Source: Flavobacteriaceae bacterium
GTDB lineage: Bacteria; Bacteroidota; Bacteroidia; Flavobacteriales; Flavobacteriaceae
Assembly: GCA_026992695.1 (NCBI GenBank)
Contig: JALWYP010000329.1
Span: 1 to 5,424, forward strand
Direction: 5' to 3'
DNA: 5,424 nucleotides
The notes under the pieces were generated by a model, which had not been told where the DNA came from, did not search any database, and saw only the letters and a program-made list of their open reading frames with translations. The translations under genes and the position numbers were made by a program. Positions 1-5,424 of the stretch are shown here, piece after piece; the first letter of the stretch is position 1, and each line of letters starts with the position of its first letter.

Positions 1-1310
1 ATATTAGGTAATAAATTAATAGTATAATCTCTTGAAAAATCTTCTAAAACCGTGTTGTTTTTTAAATCGTATAAAAAGACTCGGTCGGGTTCTGCATCAC
101 CTCCGGTTACCATATCTTGATTTACATAAAATATTAGATTTGCTTCATTGACAAGCCAATCTTTGGTTCGAAGTTCGTCTAATTCGTCAGCTACTCCGTT
201 TTGGTCATTATCGGGACCAAATAATTCGATAACTGTCATGATTCCGTCACCTCCTTTGATGTATAAATTCTCTTCGCCTTGTACTGTGTTGGGACTTGCT
301 AAATCGCCAAGTATGGCGGGAGGAATAGTGTTTTCAAACACGTTGGTTTGTACTCCTGAGAGCGATAGCGCGTAGTTTTTGTTAACGGTTTTTAAAACAG
401 GATTTCCTTGTTCGTCTACAACCGGATTATCATCGTCATCAAGTTTCGGAATTTGGTAATGGTAACTAATTGTTACATCTGCTTCGTCTGTTTTAAACAA
501 AAACATTGTACCATCATCATTGTTAGATGAGGCTTTAAAGTAAATGCCTCTAAAGTAGTCCTTAAAATTATTTTGGTTAAAAAGTTCTAATTCGCCTTCT
601 TTATCAATTATTTTTTCTTTAAAATATGCATTATCTAAAGCTACCCGAATTCCCGGTTTTAATCTTTTAAGCGTGTCTAATGCATTTGTTTCGTCTTCGT
701 TAAGCTCTTGCCGTAAGATGATTTCTTCGTTACTTGGGGTTAAATCGGTTTCATTTACCAATAAAGAAGAAAGATGCGATTCGAAAAGGCTTTGTTGATC
801 TGAATAATATTTTTGAGATTCTTCAAAACCGGTATTGGGATCGAAAGTGTTTAGGTAGTACGTAGATTCGTAAACCGAAATATTTATAGGTTGATTACCA
901 AAAACAGAGTCTAATACATAGGTATTTGTTTCGTCTTCTGTTTGTATGGTTGAAAAAAACGGAAGATACAAATAAACACTATCTACAACTATTTCGCCTT
1001 GTATTTCGTCTTGCGCAAATGTAGGGTCTTGGCTAGATAAACCTATTTGTGTTAAAAAATTTGCGGTGGTTTTTCCGTAAACAGGATCGTTATAAACTCC
1101 TAATTGATACACCGGCATATTGTTGGTTGCAACCGGAAGAAGTTTTCGGCTGTAAGCAATAACGGTTTTAGAGTTGTCTTGGGTTCCCTGTATTTCTTGT
1201 CCGTTTAAAATATCTATTCCTATCTCTGAAAAATCTTCGTTACACGATGCAAACGAAAGAATTATAACTAAGACTACGCTAAAAAGCGAGATACTATTAT
1301 TTAATTTCAT
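1..1310 (-). CDS. DUF4270 family lipoprotein, N-terminal part (3' end beyond window)
   Basis: The minus frame is open without a stop from the ATG at 1308-1310 to the window edge, giving 436 codons; the C-terminus is missing. Residues 1-22 form a lipoprotein signal peptide (MKLNN, a hydrophobic stretch, then FAS) before Cys23, followed by NEDFSE. The acidic residues just after the cysteine resemble the lipoprotein export signal of flavobacteria, so the protein is probably displayed on the outer membrane surface. The body is rich in beta-type sequence, with the family-like segments VYGKTTANFLTQIGLSS and WLVNEANLIFYVNQD. An EF-hand-like loop DNDQNGVADELD lies at residues 367-378. Assignment to DUF4270 (Pfam PF14092) is by recognition of these segments and by its place next to the GT5-like and pan genes. 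The function of the family is unknown to me. The gene lies 105 bp downstream of the GT5-like gene on the same strand; I see no good -7 motif in that gap, so read-through is possible. Confidence 0.85.
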   Translation of the reverse strand, partial: MKLNNSISLFSVVLVIILSFASCNEDFSEIGIDILNGQEIQGTQDNSKTVIAYSRKLLPVATNNMPVYQLGVYNDPVYGKTTANFLTQIGLSSQDPTFAQDEIQGEIVVDSVYLYLPFFSTIQTEDETNTYVLDSVFGNQPINISVYESTYYLNTFDPNTGFEESQKYYSDQQSLFESHLSSLLVNETDLTPSNEEIILRQELNEDETNALDTLKRLKPGIRVALDNAYFKEKIIDKEGELELFNQNNFKDYFRGIYFKASSNNDDGTMFLFKTDEADVTISYHYQIPKLDDDDNPVVDEQGNPVLKTVNKNYALSLSGVQTNVFENTIPPAILGDLASPNTVQGEENLYIKGGDGIMTVIELFGPDNDQNGVADELDELRTKDWLVNEANLIFYVNQDMVTGGDAEPDRVFLYDLKNNTVLEDFSRDYTINLLPN

Positions 1311-1415
1311 ATATTTTATTATTTGATAAATCAATCGCAGAAAAATCATTACCTATTTTTTTGATTTTAAAGGGTTTTTAAAGATTTTTTCATGGATTTT
1401 TTAACTTAGGATTAC

Positions 1416-2222
1416 TTACAATACTTTTGTGTTGTAAAAATCTAAATAAGCTTGTTGAAAGTCCTCAATTTTATGAAAATTTAACATCGGTTTTTCGATA
1501 GTTTTAAGATATTGCTCTAATTCTTCAGGAATATCTCTTGATCCTAAAACAATTGCGTCTGAATTATTAATAGCAACTTTCATTAAATTTACATAGTTTG
1601 GTTTTTTTAATTCGGGTATTAATTCTTTATCTATTTCATCAAAGGCAATTTTTTTGATAATATTTTTATCTAAATTGGTTGTGAAACCTTCCTCATAAAT
1701 TGATGTTACAATCTTACTATTTTCAAATAAAGATTCGTTTTTGTAATAGGTTTTTAAATAAAGCGGTAACAAGGATGCTAACCAACCATGAACGTGAATA
1801 ATATCCGGCGCCCAATTTAATTTTTTTACCGTTTCAATAACTCCTTTTGCAAAAAAGATAGCTCGTTCATCGTTGTCTTTAAAGAAATTTCCATCTTCAT
1901 CGGCATAGGTAGCTTTTCGTTTAAAGTACTCTTCGTTATCAATAAAGTATACCTGCATTCGCTCTTTAGGGATGGATGCAACTTTAATAATTAGTGGCAT
2001 ATCCATATCATTAATTACCAAGTTCATACCCGACAACCTAATTACTTCATGTAATTGGTGTCTCCGCTCGTTAATATTACCGTAACGAGGCATGAAAATT
2101 CTAATCTGACCACTGTTTTTATTTACCATTCGAGGGGTTTCAAACGACATGGAAGAAATCTCTGTTTCCGGAAGGTATGGCATTACTTCAGAGGAAACAT
2201 ACAGGATTCTTTTATCTTTCAT
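1416..2222 (-). CDS. Glycogen/starch synthase-like protein, GT5 N-terminal domain only
   Basis: This 268-residue protein matches the N-terminal catalytic domain of GT5 glycogen synthases (GlgA). Visible family landmarks are ILYVSSEVMPY (6-16), FMPRYGNI (43-50), YFIDNEEYF (92-100), a DNDERAIFF segment (116-124) and PDIIHVHGW (139-147). GlgA normally has about 470-490 residues in two Rossmann domains; here the second domain is absent, and the stop codon is followed by a normal intergenic region rather than by a continuing homologous frame. The Lys-x-Gly-Gly motif that binds ADP-glucose, expected just after SSEVxPY, is replaced by residues such as LPETE. The Asp of the usual HxHDWH motif is Gly146 and its last His is Leu148. 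It is therefore probably not an active glycogen synthase, although databases usually name it so. I recall such short forms beside panC in many flavobacteria, which argues against a recent truncation. It is divergent from panC. Its function is unknown; a binding or regulatory role is only inference. The ATG at 2222 is the first good start and gives the expected N-terminus. Confidence 0.8.
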   Translation of the reverse strand: MKDKRILYVSSEVMPYLPETEISSMSFETPRMVNKNSGQIRIFMPRYGNINERRHQLHEVIRLSGMNLVINDMDMPLIIKVASIPKERMQVYFIDNEEYFKRKATYADEDGNFFKDNDERAIFFAKGVIETVKKLNWAPDIIHVHGWLASLLPLYLKTYYKNESLFENSKIVTSIYEEGFTTNLDKNIIKKIAFDEIDKELIPELKKPNYVNLMKVAINNSDAIVLGSRDIPEELEQYLKTIEKPMLNFHKIEDFQQAYLDFYNTKVL

Positions 2223-2314
2223 GCTTATTTTTTTTGTAATTGAAGCTTCTAATTAAGTTACTTTAATTTATTTTTTTAGAAAAACTAAACTGTCCATCAC
2301 TTCTAAAAAACACG

Positions 2315-2322
2315 CAAAATTA
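2315..2322 (-). promoter_or_regulatory. Candidate -7 element for the GT5-like gene
   Basis: Read on the minus strand these bases are TAATTTTG, a full match to the flavobacterial -7 consensus TAnnTTTG. It lies 92 bp upstream of the ATG at 2222, which would give a 5' leader of about 85-90 nt. No TTG is seen at the expected -33 spacing, so support is moderate. On the plus strand the same divergent spacer has only a one-mismatch motif (TAATATTG, 2354-2361) as a possible panC promoter. Confidence 0.4.
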
Positions 2323-2381
2323 CGAAATTTTATGTAGATTGGCTTTATTATATTAATATTGCTGGCTATTTTATTTTTATA

Positions 2382-3230
2382 ATGAACGTACTTACATTAA
2401 AATCGGAGCTTCAAAAAATCCTTTCGGATTGCAAAAAAAACACCAAAACCATAGGTTTTGTGCCTACTATGGGCGCTTTGCATAAGGGACATTTATCTTT
2501 GGTAAAACGAGCGTTAACCCAAAATGATTGTGTGGTAGTTAGCATTTTTGTTAACCCCACTCAGTTTAACAATGCAACAGATCTTGAAAAATATCCTCGA
2601 ACGCTAAAAAATGACGTTGCTCTACTGGCAACTTTAAGCAATAAAATTATTGTTTTTGCTCCCGAAGCAAAAGCATTTTATGACGGTATGGTTAAATCTA
2701 AAAAATACCGTTTTGGTGGGTTGGAAAACGAAATGGAAGGCAAACACCGAAAAGGACATTTTAATGGTGTGGCAACAGTAGTTTCTATGTTATTAAAAAC
2801 AGTAGGACCTACCGTTGCTTATTTTGGAGAAAAGGATTTTCAACAACTTCAAATTATTAAAAAACTGGTTGAAATTGAAAATATTCCGGTACAAATTGTG
2901 GGTTGCCCAATTGTACGAGAACCCAACGGATTGGCAATGAGCTCCCGTAACAAACGATTAACTGAAAAACAACGCGAAGAAGCAACTTTTATTTACCAAA
3001 CACTTACAGAAGTAAAAGAAAAATTTAACGATTTAAGTATTCCTAAACTCACCAAGTTGGTTGTTAGCCGATTTAAAAATCACTCCTTTCTACAATTGGA
3101 ATATTTTGAAATAGCCAACGAAAAAACACTTAAAACGGCTAAACGAAAACAAAAAAACACGCCTTACAGGGCTTTTATAGCAGTTCATGCGGGAGCTGTT
3201 AGGCTTATAGACAATATGGCTCTAAATTAA
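2382..3230 (+). CDS. panC: Pantothenate synthetase (pantoate--beta-alanine ligase)
   Basis: PanC is a cytoplasmic enzyme that uses ATP to activate pantoate and joins it to beta-alanine, the last step of pantothenate (vitamin B5) synthesis on the way to coenzyme A. The 282-residue length is typical of the family. Clear motifs are PTMGALHKGH (28-37, the HIGH-type nucleotide-binding site), IFVNPTQF (55-62, with pantoate-binding Gln61), KGHFNGVATVV (124-134), YFGEKDFQQL (147-156) and MSSRN (186-190, the KMSKS-like loop). All of the catalytic motifs I know for this family are present, so it should be active. The ATG at 2382 gives a normal N-terminus (MNVLTLKSEL) and sits in AT-rich DNA without a Shine-Dalgarno sequence, as usual in Bacteroidota. 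panD, which supplies the beta-alanine, follows 68 bp downstream; panB is not in the window. Confidence 0.97.
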   Translation: MNVLTLKSELQKILSDCKKNTKTIGFVPTMGALHKGHLSLVKRALTQNDCVVVSIFVNPTQFNNATDLEKYPRTLKNDVALLATLSNKIIVFAPEAKAFYDGMVKSKKYRFGGLENEMEGKHRKGHFNGVATVVSMLLKTVGPTVAYFGEKDFQQLQIIKKLVEIENIPVQIVGCPIVREPNGLAMSSRNKRLTEKQREEATFIYQTLTEVKEKFNDLSIPKLTKLVVSRFKNHSFLQLEYFEIANEKTLKTAKRKQKNTPYRAFIAVHAGAVRLIDNMALN

Positions 3231-3286
3231 TTTTTGGTGTAATTTTTGGAACCTAAAGTTTTATAACAATTATTTAATCTTTTAAG

Positions 3287-3294
3287 TATCTTTG
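3287..3294 (+). promoter_or_regulatory. -7 promoter element directly before panD
   Basis: TATCTTTG is a full match to the flavobacterial TAnnTTTG element and is followed by only four bases (CCCT) before the panD ATG at 3299. Transcription starting at the usual few bases downstream would begin at or within about two bases of the start codon, implying a leaderless or almost leaderless mRNA. No convincing TTG lies at the -33 position. It suggests that panD and the gene after it can be transcribed apart from panC. Confidence 0.6.
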
Positions 3295-3298
3295 CCCT

Positions 3299-3649
3299 AT
3301 GCAAATACACGTAGTAAAATCTAAAATACACAGAGTTAAGGTTACCGGAGCCGATCTTAACTATATAGGCAGTATTACCATTGACCAAGACTTGATGGAT
3401 GCAGCTAATATTATAGAGGGTGAAAAAGTGCAAATTGTAAACAACAACAACGGCGAACGGTTAGAAACCTACGCAATCCCCGGACCTCGCGGAAGTGGAG
3501 AAATTACACTTAACGGTGCTGCAGCCAGAAAAGTTGCTCCCGGCGATGTGCTTATTCTTATCACTTATGCAATTATGACGGTTGAAGAAGCCAAAAATTT
3601 TAAACCCGCATTGGTTTTCCCGAACGAAGAAAACAACTTACTTACATAA
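3299..3649 (+). CDS. panD: Aspartate 1-decarboxylase proenzyme
   Basis: PanD removes the alpha-carboxyl group of L-aspartate to give beta-alanine for pantothenate synthesis. It is a pyruvoyl enzyme made as a proenzyme that cuts itself before a serine. In this 116-residue protein the cleavage site is Gly24-Ser25 in YIGSITID, so the beta chain is residues 1-24 and the alpha chain begins at Ser25, which becomes the pyruvoyl group. Other conserved residues are Lys9 and His11 in the first strand, Tyr22, Arg54, Thr57 and Tyr58 in GERLETY, and the NGAAAR segment (72-77). The length fits the family (about 115-130). Because processing depends on the cleavage site, the intact Gly-Ser supports an active enzyme. 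Bacteroidota do not generally carry the PanZ/PanM maturation factor of enterobacteria, so self-cleavage is assumed. The flippase-like gene begins 16 bp after the stop. Confidence 0.97.
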   Translation: MQIHVVKSKIHRVKVTGADLNYIGSITIDQDLMDAANIIEGEKVQIVNNNNGERLETYAIPGPRGSGEITLNGAAARKVAPGDVLILITYAIMTVEEAKNFKPALVFPNEENNLLT

Positions 3650-3665
3650 TAGCTCCCGTTTTATT

Positions 3666-4637
3666 ATGAAAAAATCTGTTGCCAAATTTCTTAAAATAGG
3701 TTTGCCTTTGGCATTGGGAATTTTTCTTATTTATTATTCGTATTCAAAATTTACTCCGCAACAATTACAAGAAATTAAACATTATTTTGGTAAAGCCAAT
3801 TACGGTATTGTTGCGTTATCGGTTTTTTTAAGTTTACTCAGTCATATTTTTAGAGCTTATCGGTGGAATTTTATGTTAGAACCGTTGGGTTATAAACCCA
3901 AACTTTTCAATAATTTTATGGCGGTTTATGTTGCATATTTAATGAATATTTTTATCCCCAAGAGCGGTGAAGTATCCAGAGCCGTAGTAATTAACAAATA
4001 CGAAGATGTACCTTTTGACAAAGCCTTCGGAACCATTATTTCGGAACGAGTTATAGATGTTATTATGCTTTTTGCTTTTACGGCTATTGCACTACTCTTA
4101 CAATTTGACACACTTTATACCTACTTAACCCAACTCATTAAACCTTCAAAAATAGCTTTGGGATTGGGTGTTTTAACTATTGGAGCCCTTGTATTTTTTC
4201 TGTTTTTAAAATTTTCGAAATCCAAATTGCAACAAAAGGTGAAGCATTTTTATTTGGGTCTTAAAGACGGTGTATTAAGTGTTTTAATAATGAAAAAGAA
4301 GAAAGCTTTTTTACTTCATACGTTTATTATTTGGGGATTGTACTTATTGTCATTCTATACCGCAACTTTTGCGCTTGAAGAAACGGCGGCAATTTCTTTT
4401 GGCACCATCATTATTACTTTTGTGGTGGGAAGTTTTGCTTTTGCATTTACCAATAGCGGTTTTGGTTCGTATCCGTTTTTTGTTGCTGGAATTCTTGCTG
4501 TTTTTGGTATTGCCGAAACCGCAGGAACAGCTTTTGGCTGGATTGTATGGACATCTAATATTGCTTCGATTATCTTTTTTGGCGGCTTGTCTTTTTTATT
4601 ACTTCCGTTTTATAATAAAAACACACCGGCTTCTTAA
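3666..4637 (+). CDS. LPG_synthase_TM / flippase-like domain membrane protein
   Basis: This 323-residue polytopic inner-membrane protein belongs to the lysylphosphatidylglycerol synthase transmembrane / UPF0104 family (Pfam PF03706, YbhN-like). Evidence is the FRAYRWNFML segment (62-71) after the second helix, the NIFIPKSGEVSRAVV segment (94-108) and GTIISERVIDVIML (122-135), all typical of the family. Several further hydrophobic helices follow, with a charged loop containing KKKK near residue 217. It has only the membrane half of MprF and no cytosolic aminoacyl-transferase domain, so it should not make lysyl-PG itself; movement of a lipid or lipid-linked sugar is a family-based guess. The start is the ATG at 3666: the same frame is open further upstream (a possible TTG at 3582), but that would overlap the panD end and add a non-hydrophobic tail, whereas MKKSVAKFLK leads straight into helix 1 (about 10-24). 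It is probably co-transcribed with panD. Confidence 0.85.
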   Translation: MKKSVAKFLKIGLPLALGIFLIYYSYSKFTPQQLQEIKHYFGKANYGIVALSVFLSLLSHIFRAYRWNFMLEPLGYKPKLFNNFMAVYVAYLMNIFIPKSGEVSRAVVINKYEDVPFDKAFGTIISERVIDVIMLFAFTAIALLLQFDTLYTYLTQLIKPSKIALGLGVLTIGALVFFLFLKFSKSKLQQKVKHFYLGLKDGVLSVLIMKKKKAFLLHTFIIWGLYLLSFYTATFALEETAAISFGTIIITFVVGSFAFAFTNSGFGSYPFFVAGILAVFGIAETAGTAFGWIVWTSNIASIIFFGGLSFLLLPFYNKNTPAS

Positions 4638-4657
4638 CTGTTTTACTTTTAATTAAA

Positions 4658-4815
4658 GAACTCATCTTGACTTTTTCTATTTCCTAAAAAATGGCTTAAA
4701 TTCGTTCATATTTCGTTACTTTTCTTAAATGTAGCGATCTATATTCTTCAAAAGTGTCTTATCTGAACAAATTTCATCTCATTTTCGGTTAAAAACAAAA
4801 AGTCAAGATGAGTTC
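4658..4815. repeat. 158-bp element with perfect 19-bp terminal inverted repeats
   Basis: Bases 4658-4676 (GAACTCATCTTGACTTTTT) are the exact reverse complement of 4797-4815. The 120-bp interior is AT-rich, not symmetrical, and has no credible gene. The element fills most of the space between two convergent genes. The size and perfect ends fit a MITE-like element or a decayed insertion sequence, but no clear target-site duplication is seen (left flank ends TTAAA, right flank begins AATAA). A minus-frame stretch of 20 open codons (4699-4758) reads protein-like (EEYRSLHLRKVTKYERI) but is too short to call. An alternative is a long-range RNA stem. Confidence 0.6.
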
Positions 4816-4818
4816 AAT

Positions 4819-4854
4819 AAAAAAACCTACAAGGTCGTAAAGACCTTGCAGGTT
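4819..4854 (-). terminator. Intrinsic terminator for the minus-strand small membrane protein gene
   Basis: Arms 4824-4836 and 4842-4854 form a 13-bp stem with a five-base loop. On the minus-strand RNA every position pairs, with a single G-U wobble (opposite strand: A-C mismatch at 4829/4849). The hairpin is followed on the minus strand by a run of seven T (4819-4825 on the plus strand, overlapping the stem base by two). It starts 15 bp after the stop codon at 4870. The plus strand lacks a T run after the hairpin, so it acts mainly on minus-strand transcripts. Confidence 0.8.
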
Positions 4855-4869
4855 AGGTATTGTTTTGGA

Positions 4870-5052
4870 CTACTTTTTTTTCTTATGATGAAACTCGAAA
4901 TAATATACCACTCCCGAAAATAGTAAACCGGCAATAAAAGCAAGTACTACTGTTCTGTGGGATAAGTTTATTACTGCAAGACGATAAACCAATAATGTCA
5001 TTGTAAAAAAGACAGCCCTAAACAAAAATAGTTGAAATTTATTTTTAAACAT
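4870..5052 (-). CDS. Small two-helix membrane protein of unknown function
   Basis: I do not recognise this 60-residue protein. It begins MFKNKFQLFLF and has two likely membrane helices, at about residues 6-23 (containing Arg12) and 34-52, joined by a short polar turn (INLSHRT). It ends in a basic tail, HHKKKK. The basic residues at both ends suggest that both termini lie in the cytoplasm, with a hairpin in the inner membrane. It is supported as a real gene by a well-formed promoter upstream (5079-5108) and an intrinsic terminator starting 15 bp after its stop. It lies 44 bp downstream of the exonuclease gene on the same strand and converges with the flippase-like gene. No enzyme or toxin motif is visible; a small hydrophobic toxin cannot be excluded from sequence alone. 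Confidence 0.7.
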   Translation of the reverse strand: MFKNKFQLFLFRAVFFTMTLLVYRLAVINLSHRTVVLAFIAGLLFSGVVYYFEFHHKKKK

Positions 5053-5078
5053 ATTAAGAGATTTCCGTTCTGCAATAG

Positions 5079-5108
5079 CAAAATTAATCTAATTATTTAA
5101 ACATACAA
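5079..5108 (-). promoter_or_regulatory. Flavobacterial-type promoter for the small membrane protein gene
   Basis: On the minus strand TTG (plus 5106-5108) is followed after exactly 19 bp by TAATTTTG (plus 5079-5086). This matches both parts of the Bacteroidota housekeeping promoter (TTG, about 17-23 bp spacing, TAnnTTTG). The -33 part lies inside the last codons of the exonuclease gene. Transcription should begin around 5070-5074, giving a leader of about 20 nt before the ATG at 5052. Confidence 0.7.
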
Positions 5109-5424
5109 TATTTCCTCTTCACTAAGCAATTCTTCATTGCGTAGTTTTAATAGTATTTGTGCAACGGTAATAGTATCTTTTTCACAATACGCAACAATTC
5201 GGTCTATATTTTTATCCTGGTAATATACCTTAAAGACATCACTGCCTTGTATATCGTCTTTAGGTGAAGGGATGCCCAAAACGTGTGCCAATAATTTTAA
5301 CGAAGTAAAGGTTTTATAATCGCCAAACTTCCATAGTTCAAGTGTGTCAAGATGCGGAACTTCCCACGGTTTTTTACCAAATAAATTTAATTTAAACGGT
5401 ATGTCTATTCCCATAATAATCATT
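5097..5424 (-). CDS. Predicted 3'-5' exonuclease (PolB-like exonuclease domain), C-terminal part
   Basis: The minus frame is open from the window edge to the TAA at 5097-5099, giving about 109 residues; the N-terminus lies beyond 5424, and the Met codons near the edge are probably internal. The segments VPHLDTLELWKFGDYK and LAHVLGIPSPKDDIQGSDV match the predicted 3'-5' exonucleases related to the PolB exonuclease domain (Pfam PF10108, RNase H fold). They are followed by IVAYCEKDTITVAQILLKL, whose Tyr-x3-Asp is the ExoIII metal-binding motif of DEDDy nucleases (Y and D at residues 79 and 83 counted from the ATG at 5423). The ExoI DxE motif is outside the window. Full-length members are around 230-260 residues, so roughly half is visible. 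The likely role is DNA 3'-end processing in repair, inferred from family only. Confidence 0.8.
   Translation of the reverse strand, partial: MIIMGIDIPFKLNLFGKKPWEVPHLDTLELWKFGDYKTFTSLKLLAHVLGIPSPKDDIQGSDVFKVYYQDKNIDRIVAYCEKDTITVAQILLKLRNEELLSEEEILYV

Noticed and set aside
148..375. 75-codon open frame on the plus strand
   Set aside because: It lies entirely antisense to the well-supported DUF4270 gene and its translation is low-complexity Ser/Pro-rich without family features.
1367..1393. Eight-codon minus-strand frame (MKKSLKTL) between the GT5-like and DUF4270 genes, as a possible leader peptide
   Set aside because: It is very short, AT-rich, out of frame with the downstream gene, and no attenuator-like hairpin follows it.
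2055..2243. 62-codon plus-strand frame across the GT5-like gene start
   Set aside because: It is a shadow of the GT5-like coding sequence on the other strand, with no recognisable protein features.
2251..2268. Palindrome AATTAA-N6-TTAATT in the divergent spacer, as a possible operator
   Set aside because: Six-base A/T-only arms are expected by chance in this AT-rich spacer, and nothing else supports a regulator site.
3227..3433. 68-codon minus-strand frame across panD
   Set aside because: It is antisense to the certain panD gene and unlike any family I know.
4369..4656. 95-codon plus-strand frame overlapping the flippase-like gene
   Set aside because: Its Leu-rich sequence comes from reading the membrane-protein gene in another frame.

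Overview
The window looks like chromosomal DNA from a member of the Bacteroidota, most likely the Flavobacteriaceae. It is AT-rich, start codons lack Shine-Dalgarno sequences, and several promoter elements match the flavobacterial -7 motif TAnnTTTG. The gene set also fits: a DUF4270 surface-type lipoprotein, a short glycogen-synthase-like protein, panC, panD and a flippase-like membrane protein. I recall this as a common flavobacterial neighbourhood but could not check it here.

Layout. On the minus strand, 1-1310 holds the N-terminal 436 codons of a DUF4270 lipoprotein whose 3' end lies outside the window. Upstream of it on the same strand, 1416-2222 encodes a GT5-like protein that has only the N-terminal half of glycogen synthase. 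A 159-bp divergent spacer separates it from the plus-strand cluster panC (2382-3230), panD (3299-3649) and an LPG_synthase_TM/flippase-like protein (3666-4637). A convergent intergenic region (4638-4869) contains a 158-bp element with perfect 19-bp inverted ends and a strong minus-strand intrinsic terminator. The minus strand then carries a 60-residue two-helix membrane protein (4870-5052) with its own promoter, and the C-terminal part of a PolB-like 3'-5' exonuclease (5097-5424) that starts outside the window.

How the genes relate. PanD makes beta-alanine from aspartate and PanC joins it to pantoate, giving pantothenate for coenzyme A. panD has a perfect -7 element so close to its ATG that a leaderless or nearly leaderless mRNA is likely, and the flippase-like gene 16 bp downstream probably shares its transcript. 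The GT5-like protein lacks the substrate-binding motif and the whole C-terminal domain of glycogen synthase, so it is unlikely to be an active synthase.

No RNA gene, CRISPR array or intact mobile element was found. The points most worth a second look are the conserved-looking half glycogen synthase and the 158-bp inverted-repeat element. Most of the window is ordinary core chromosome, and I see no clear evidence of a new multi-gene system.
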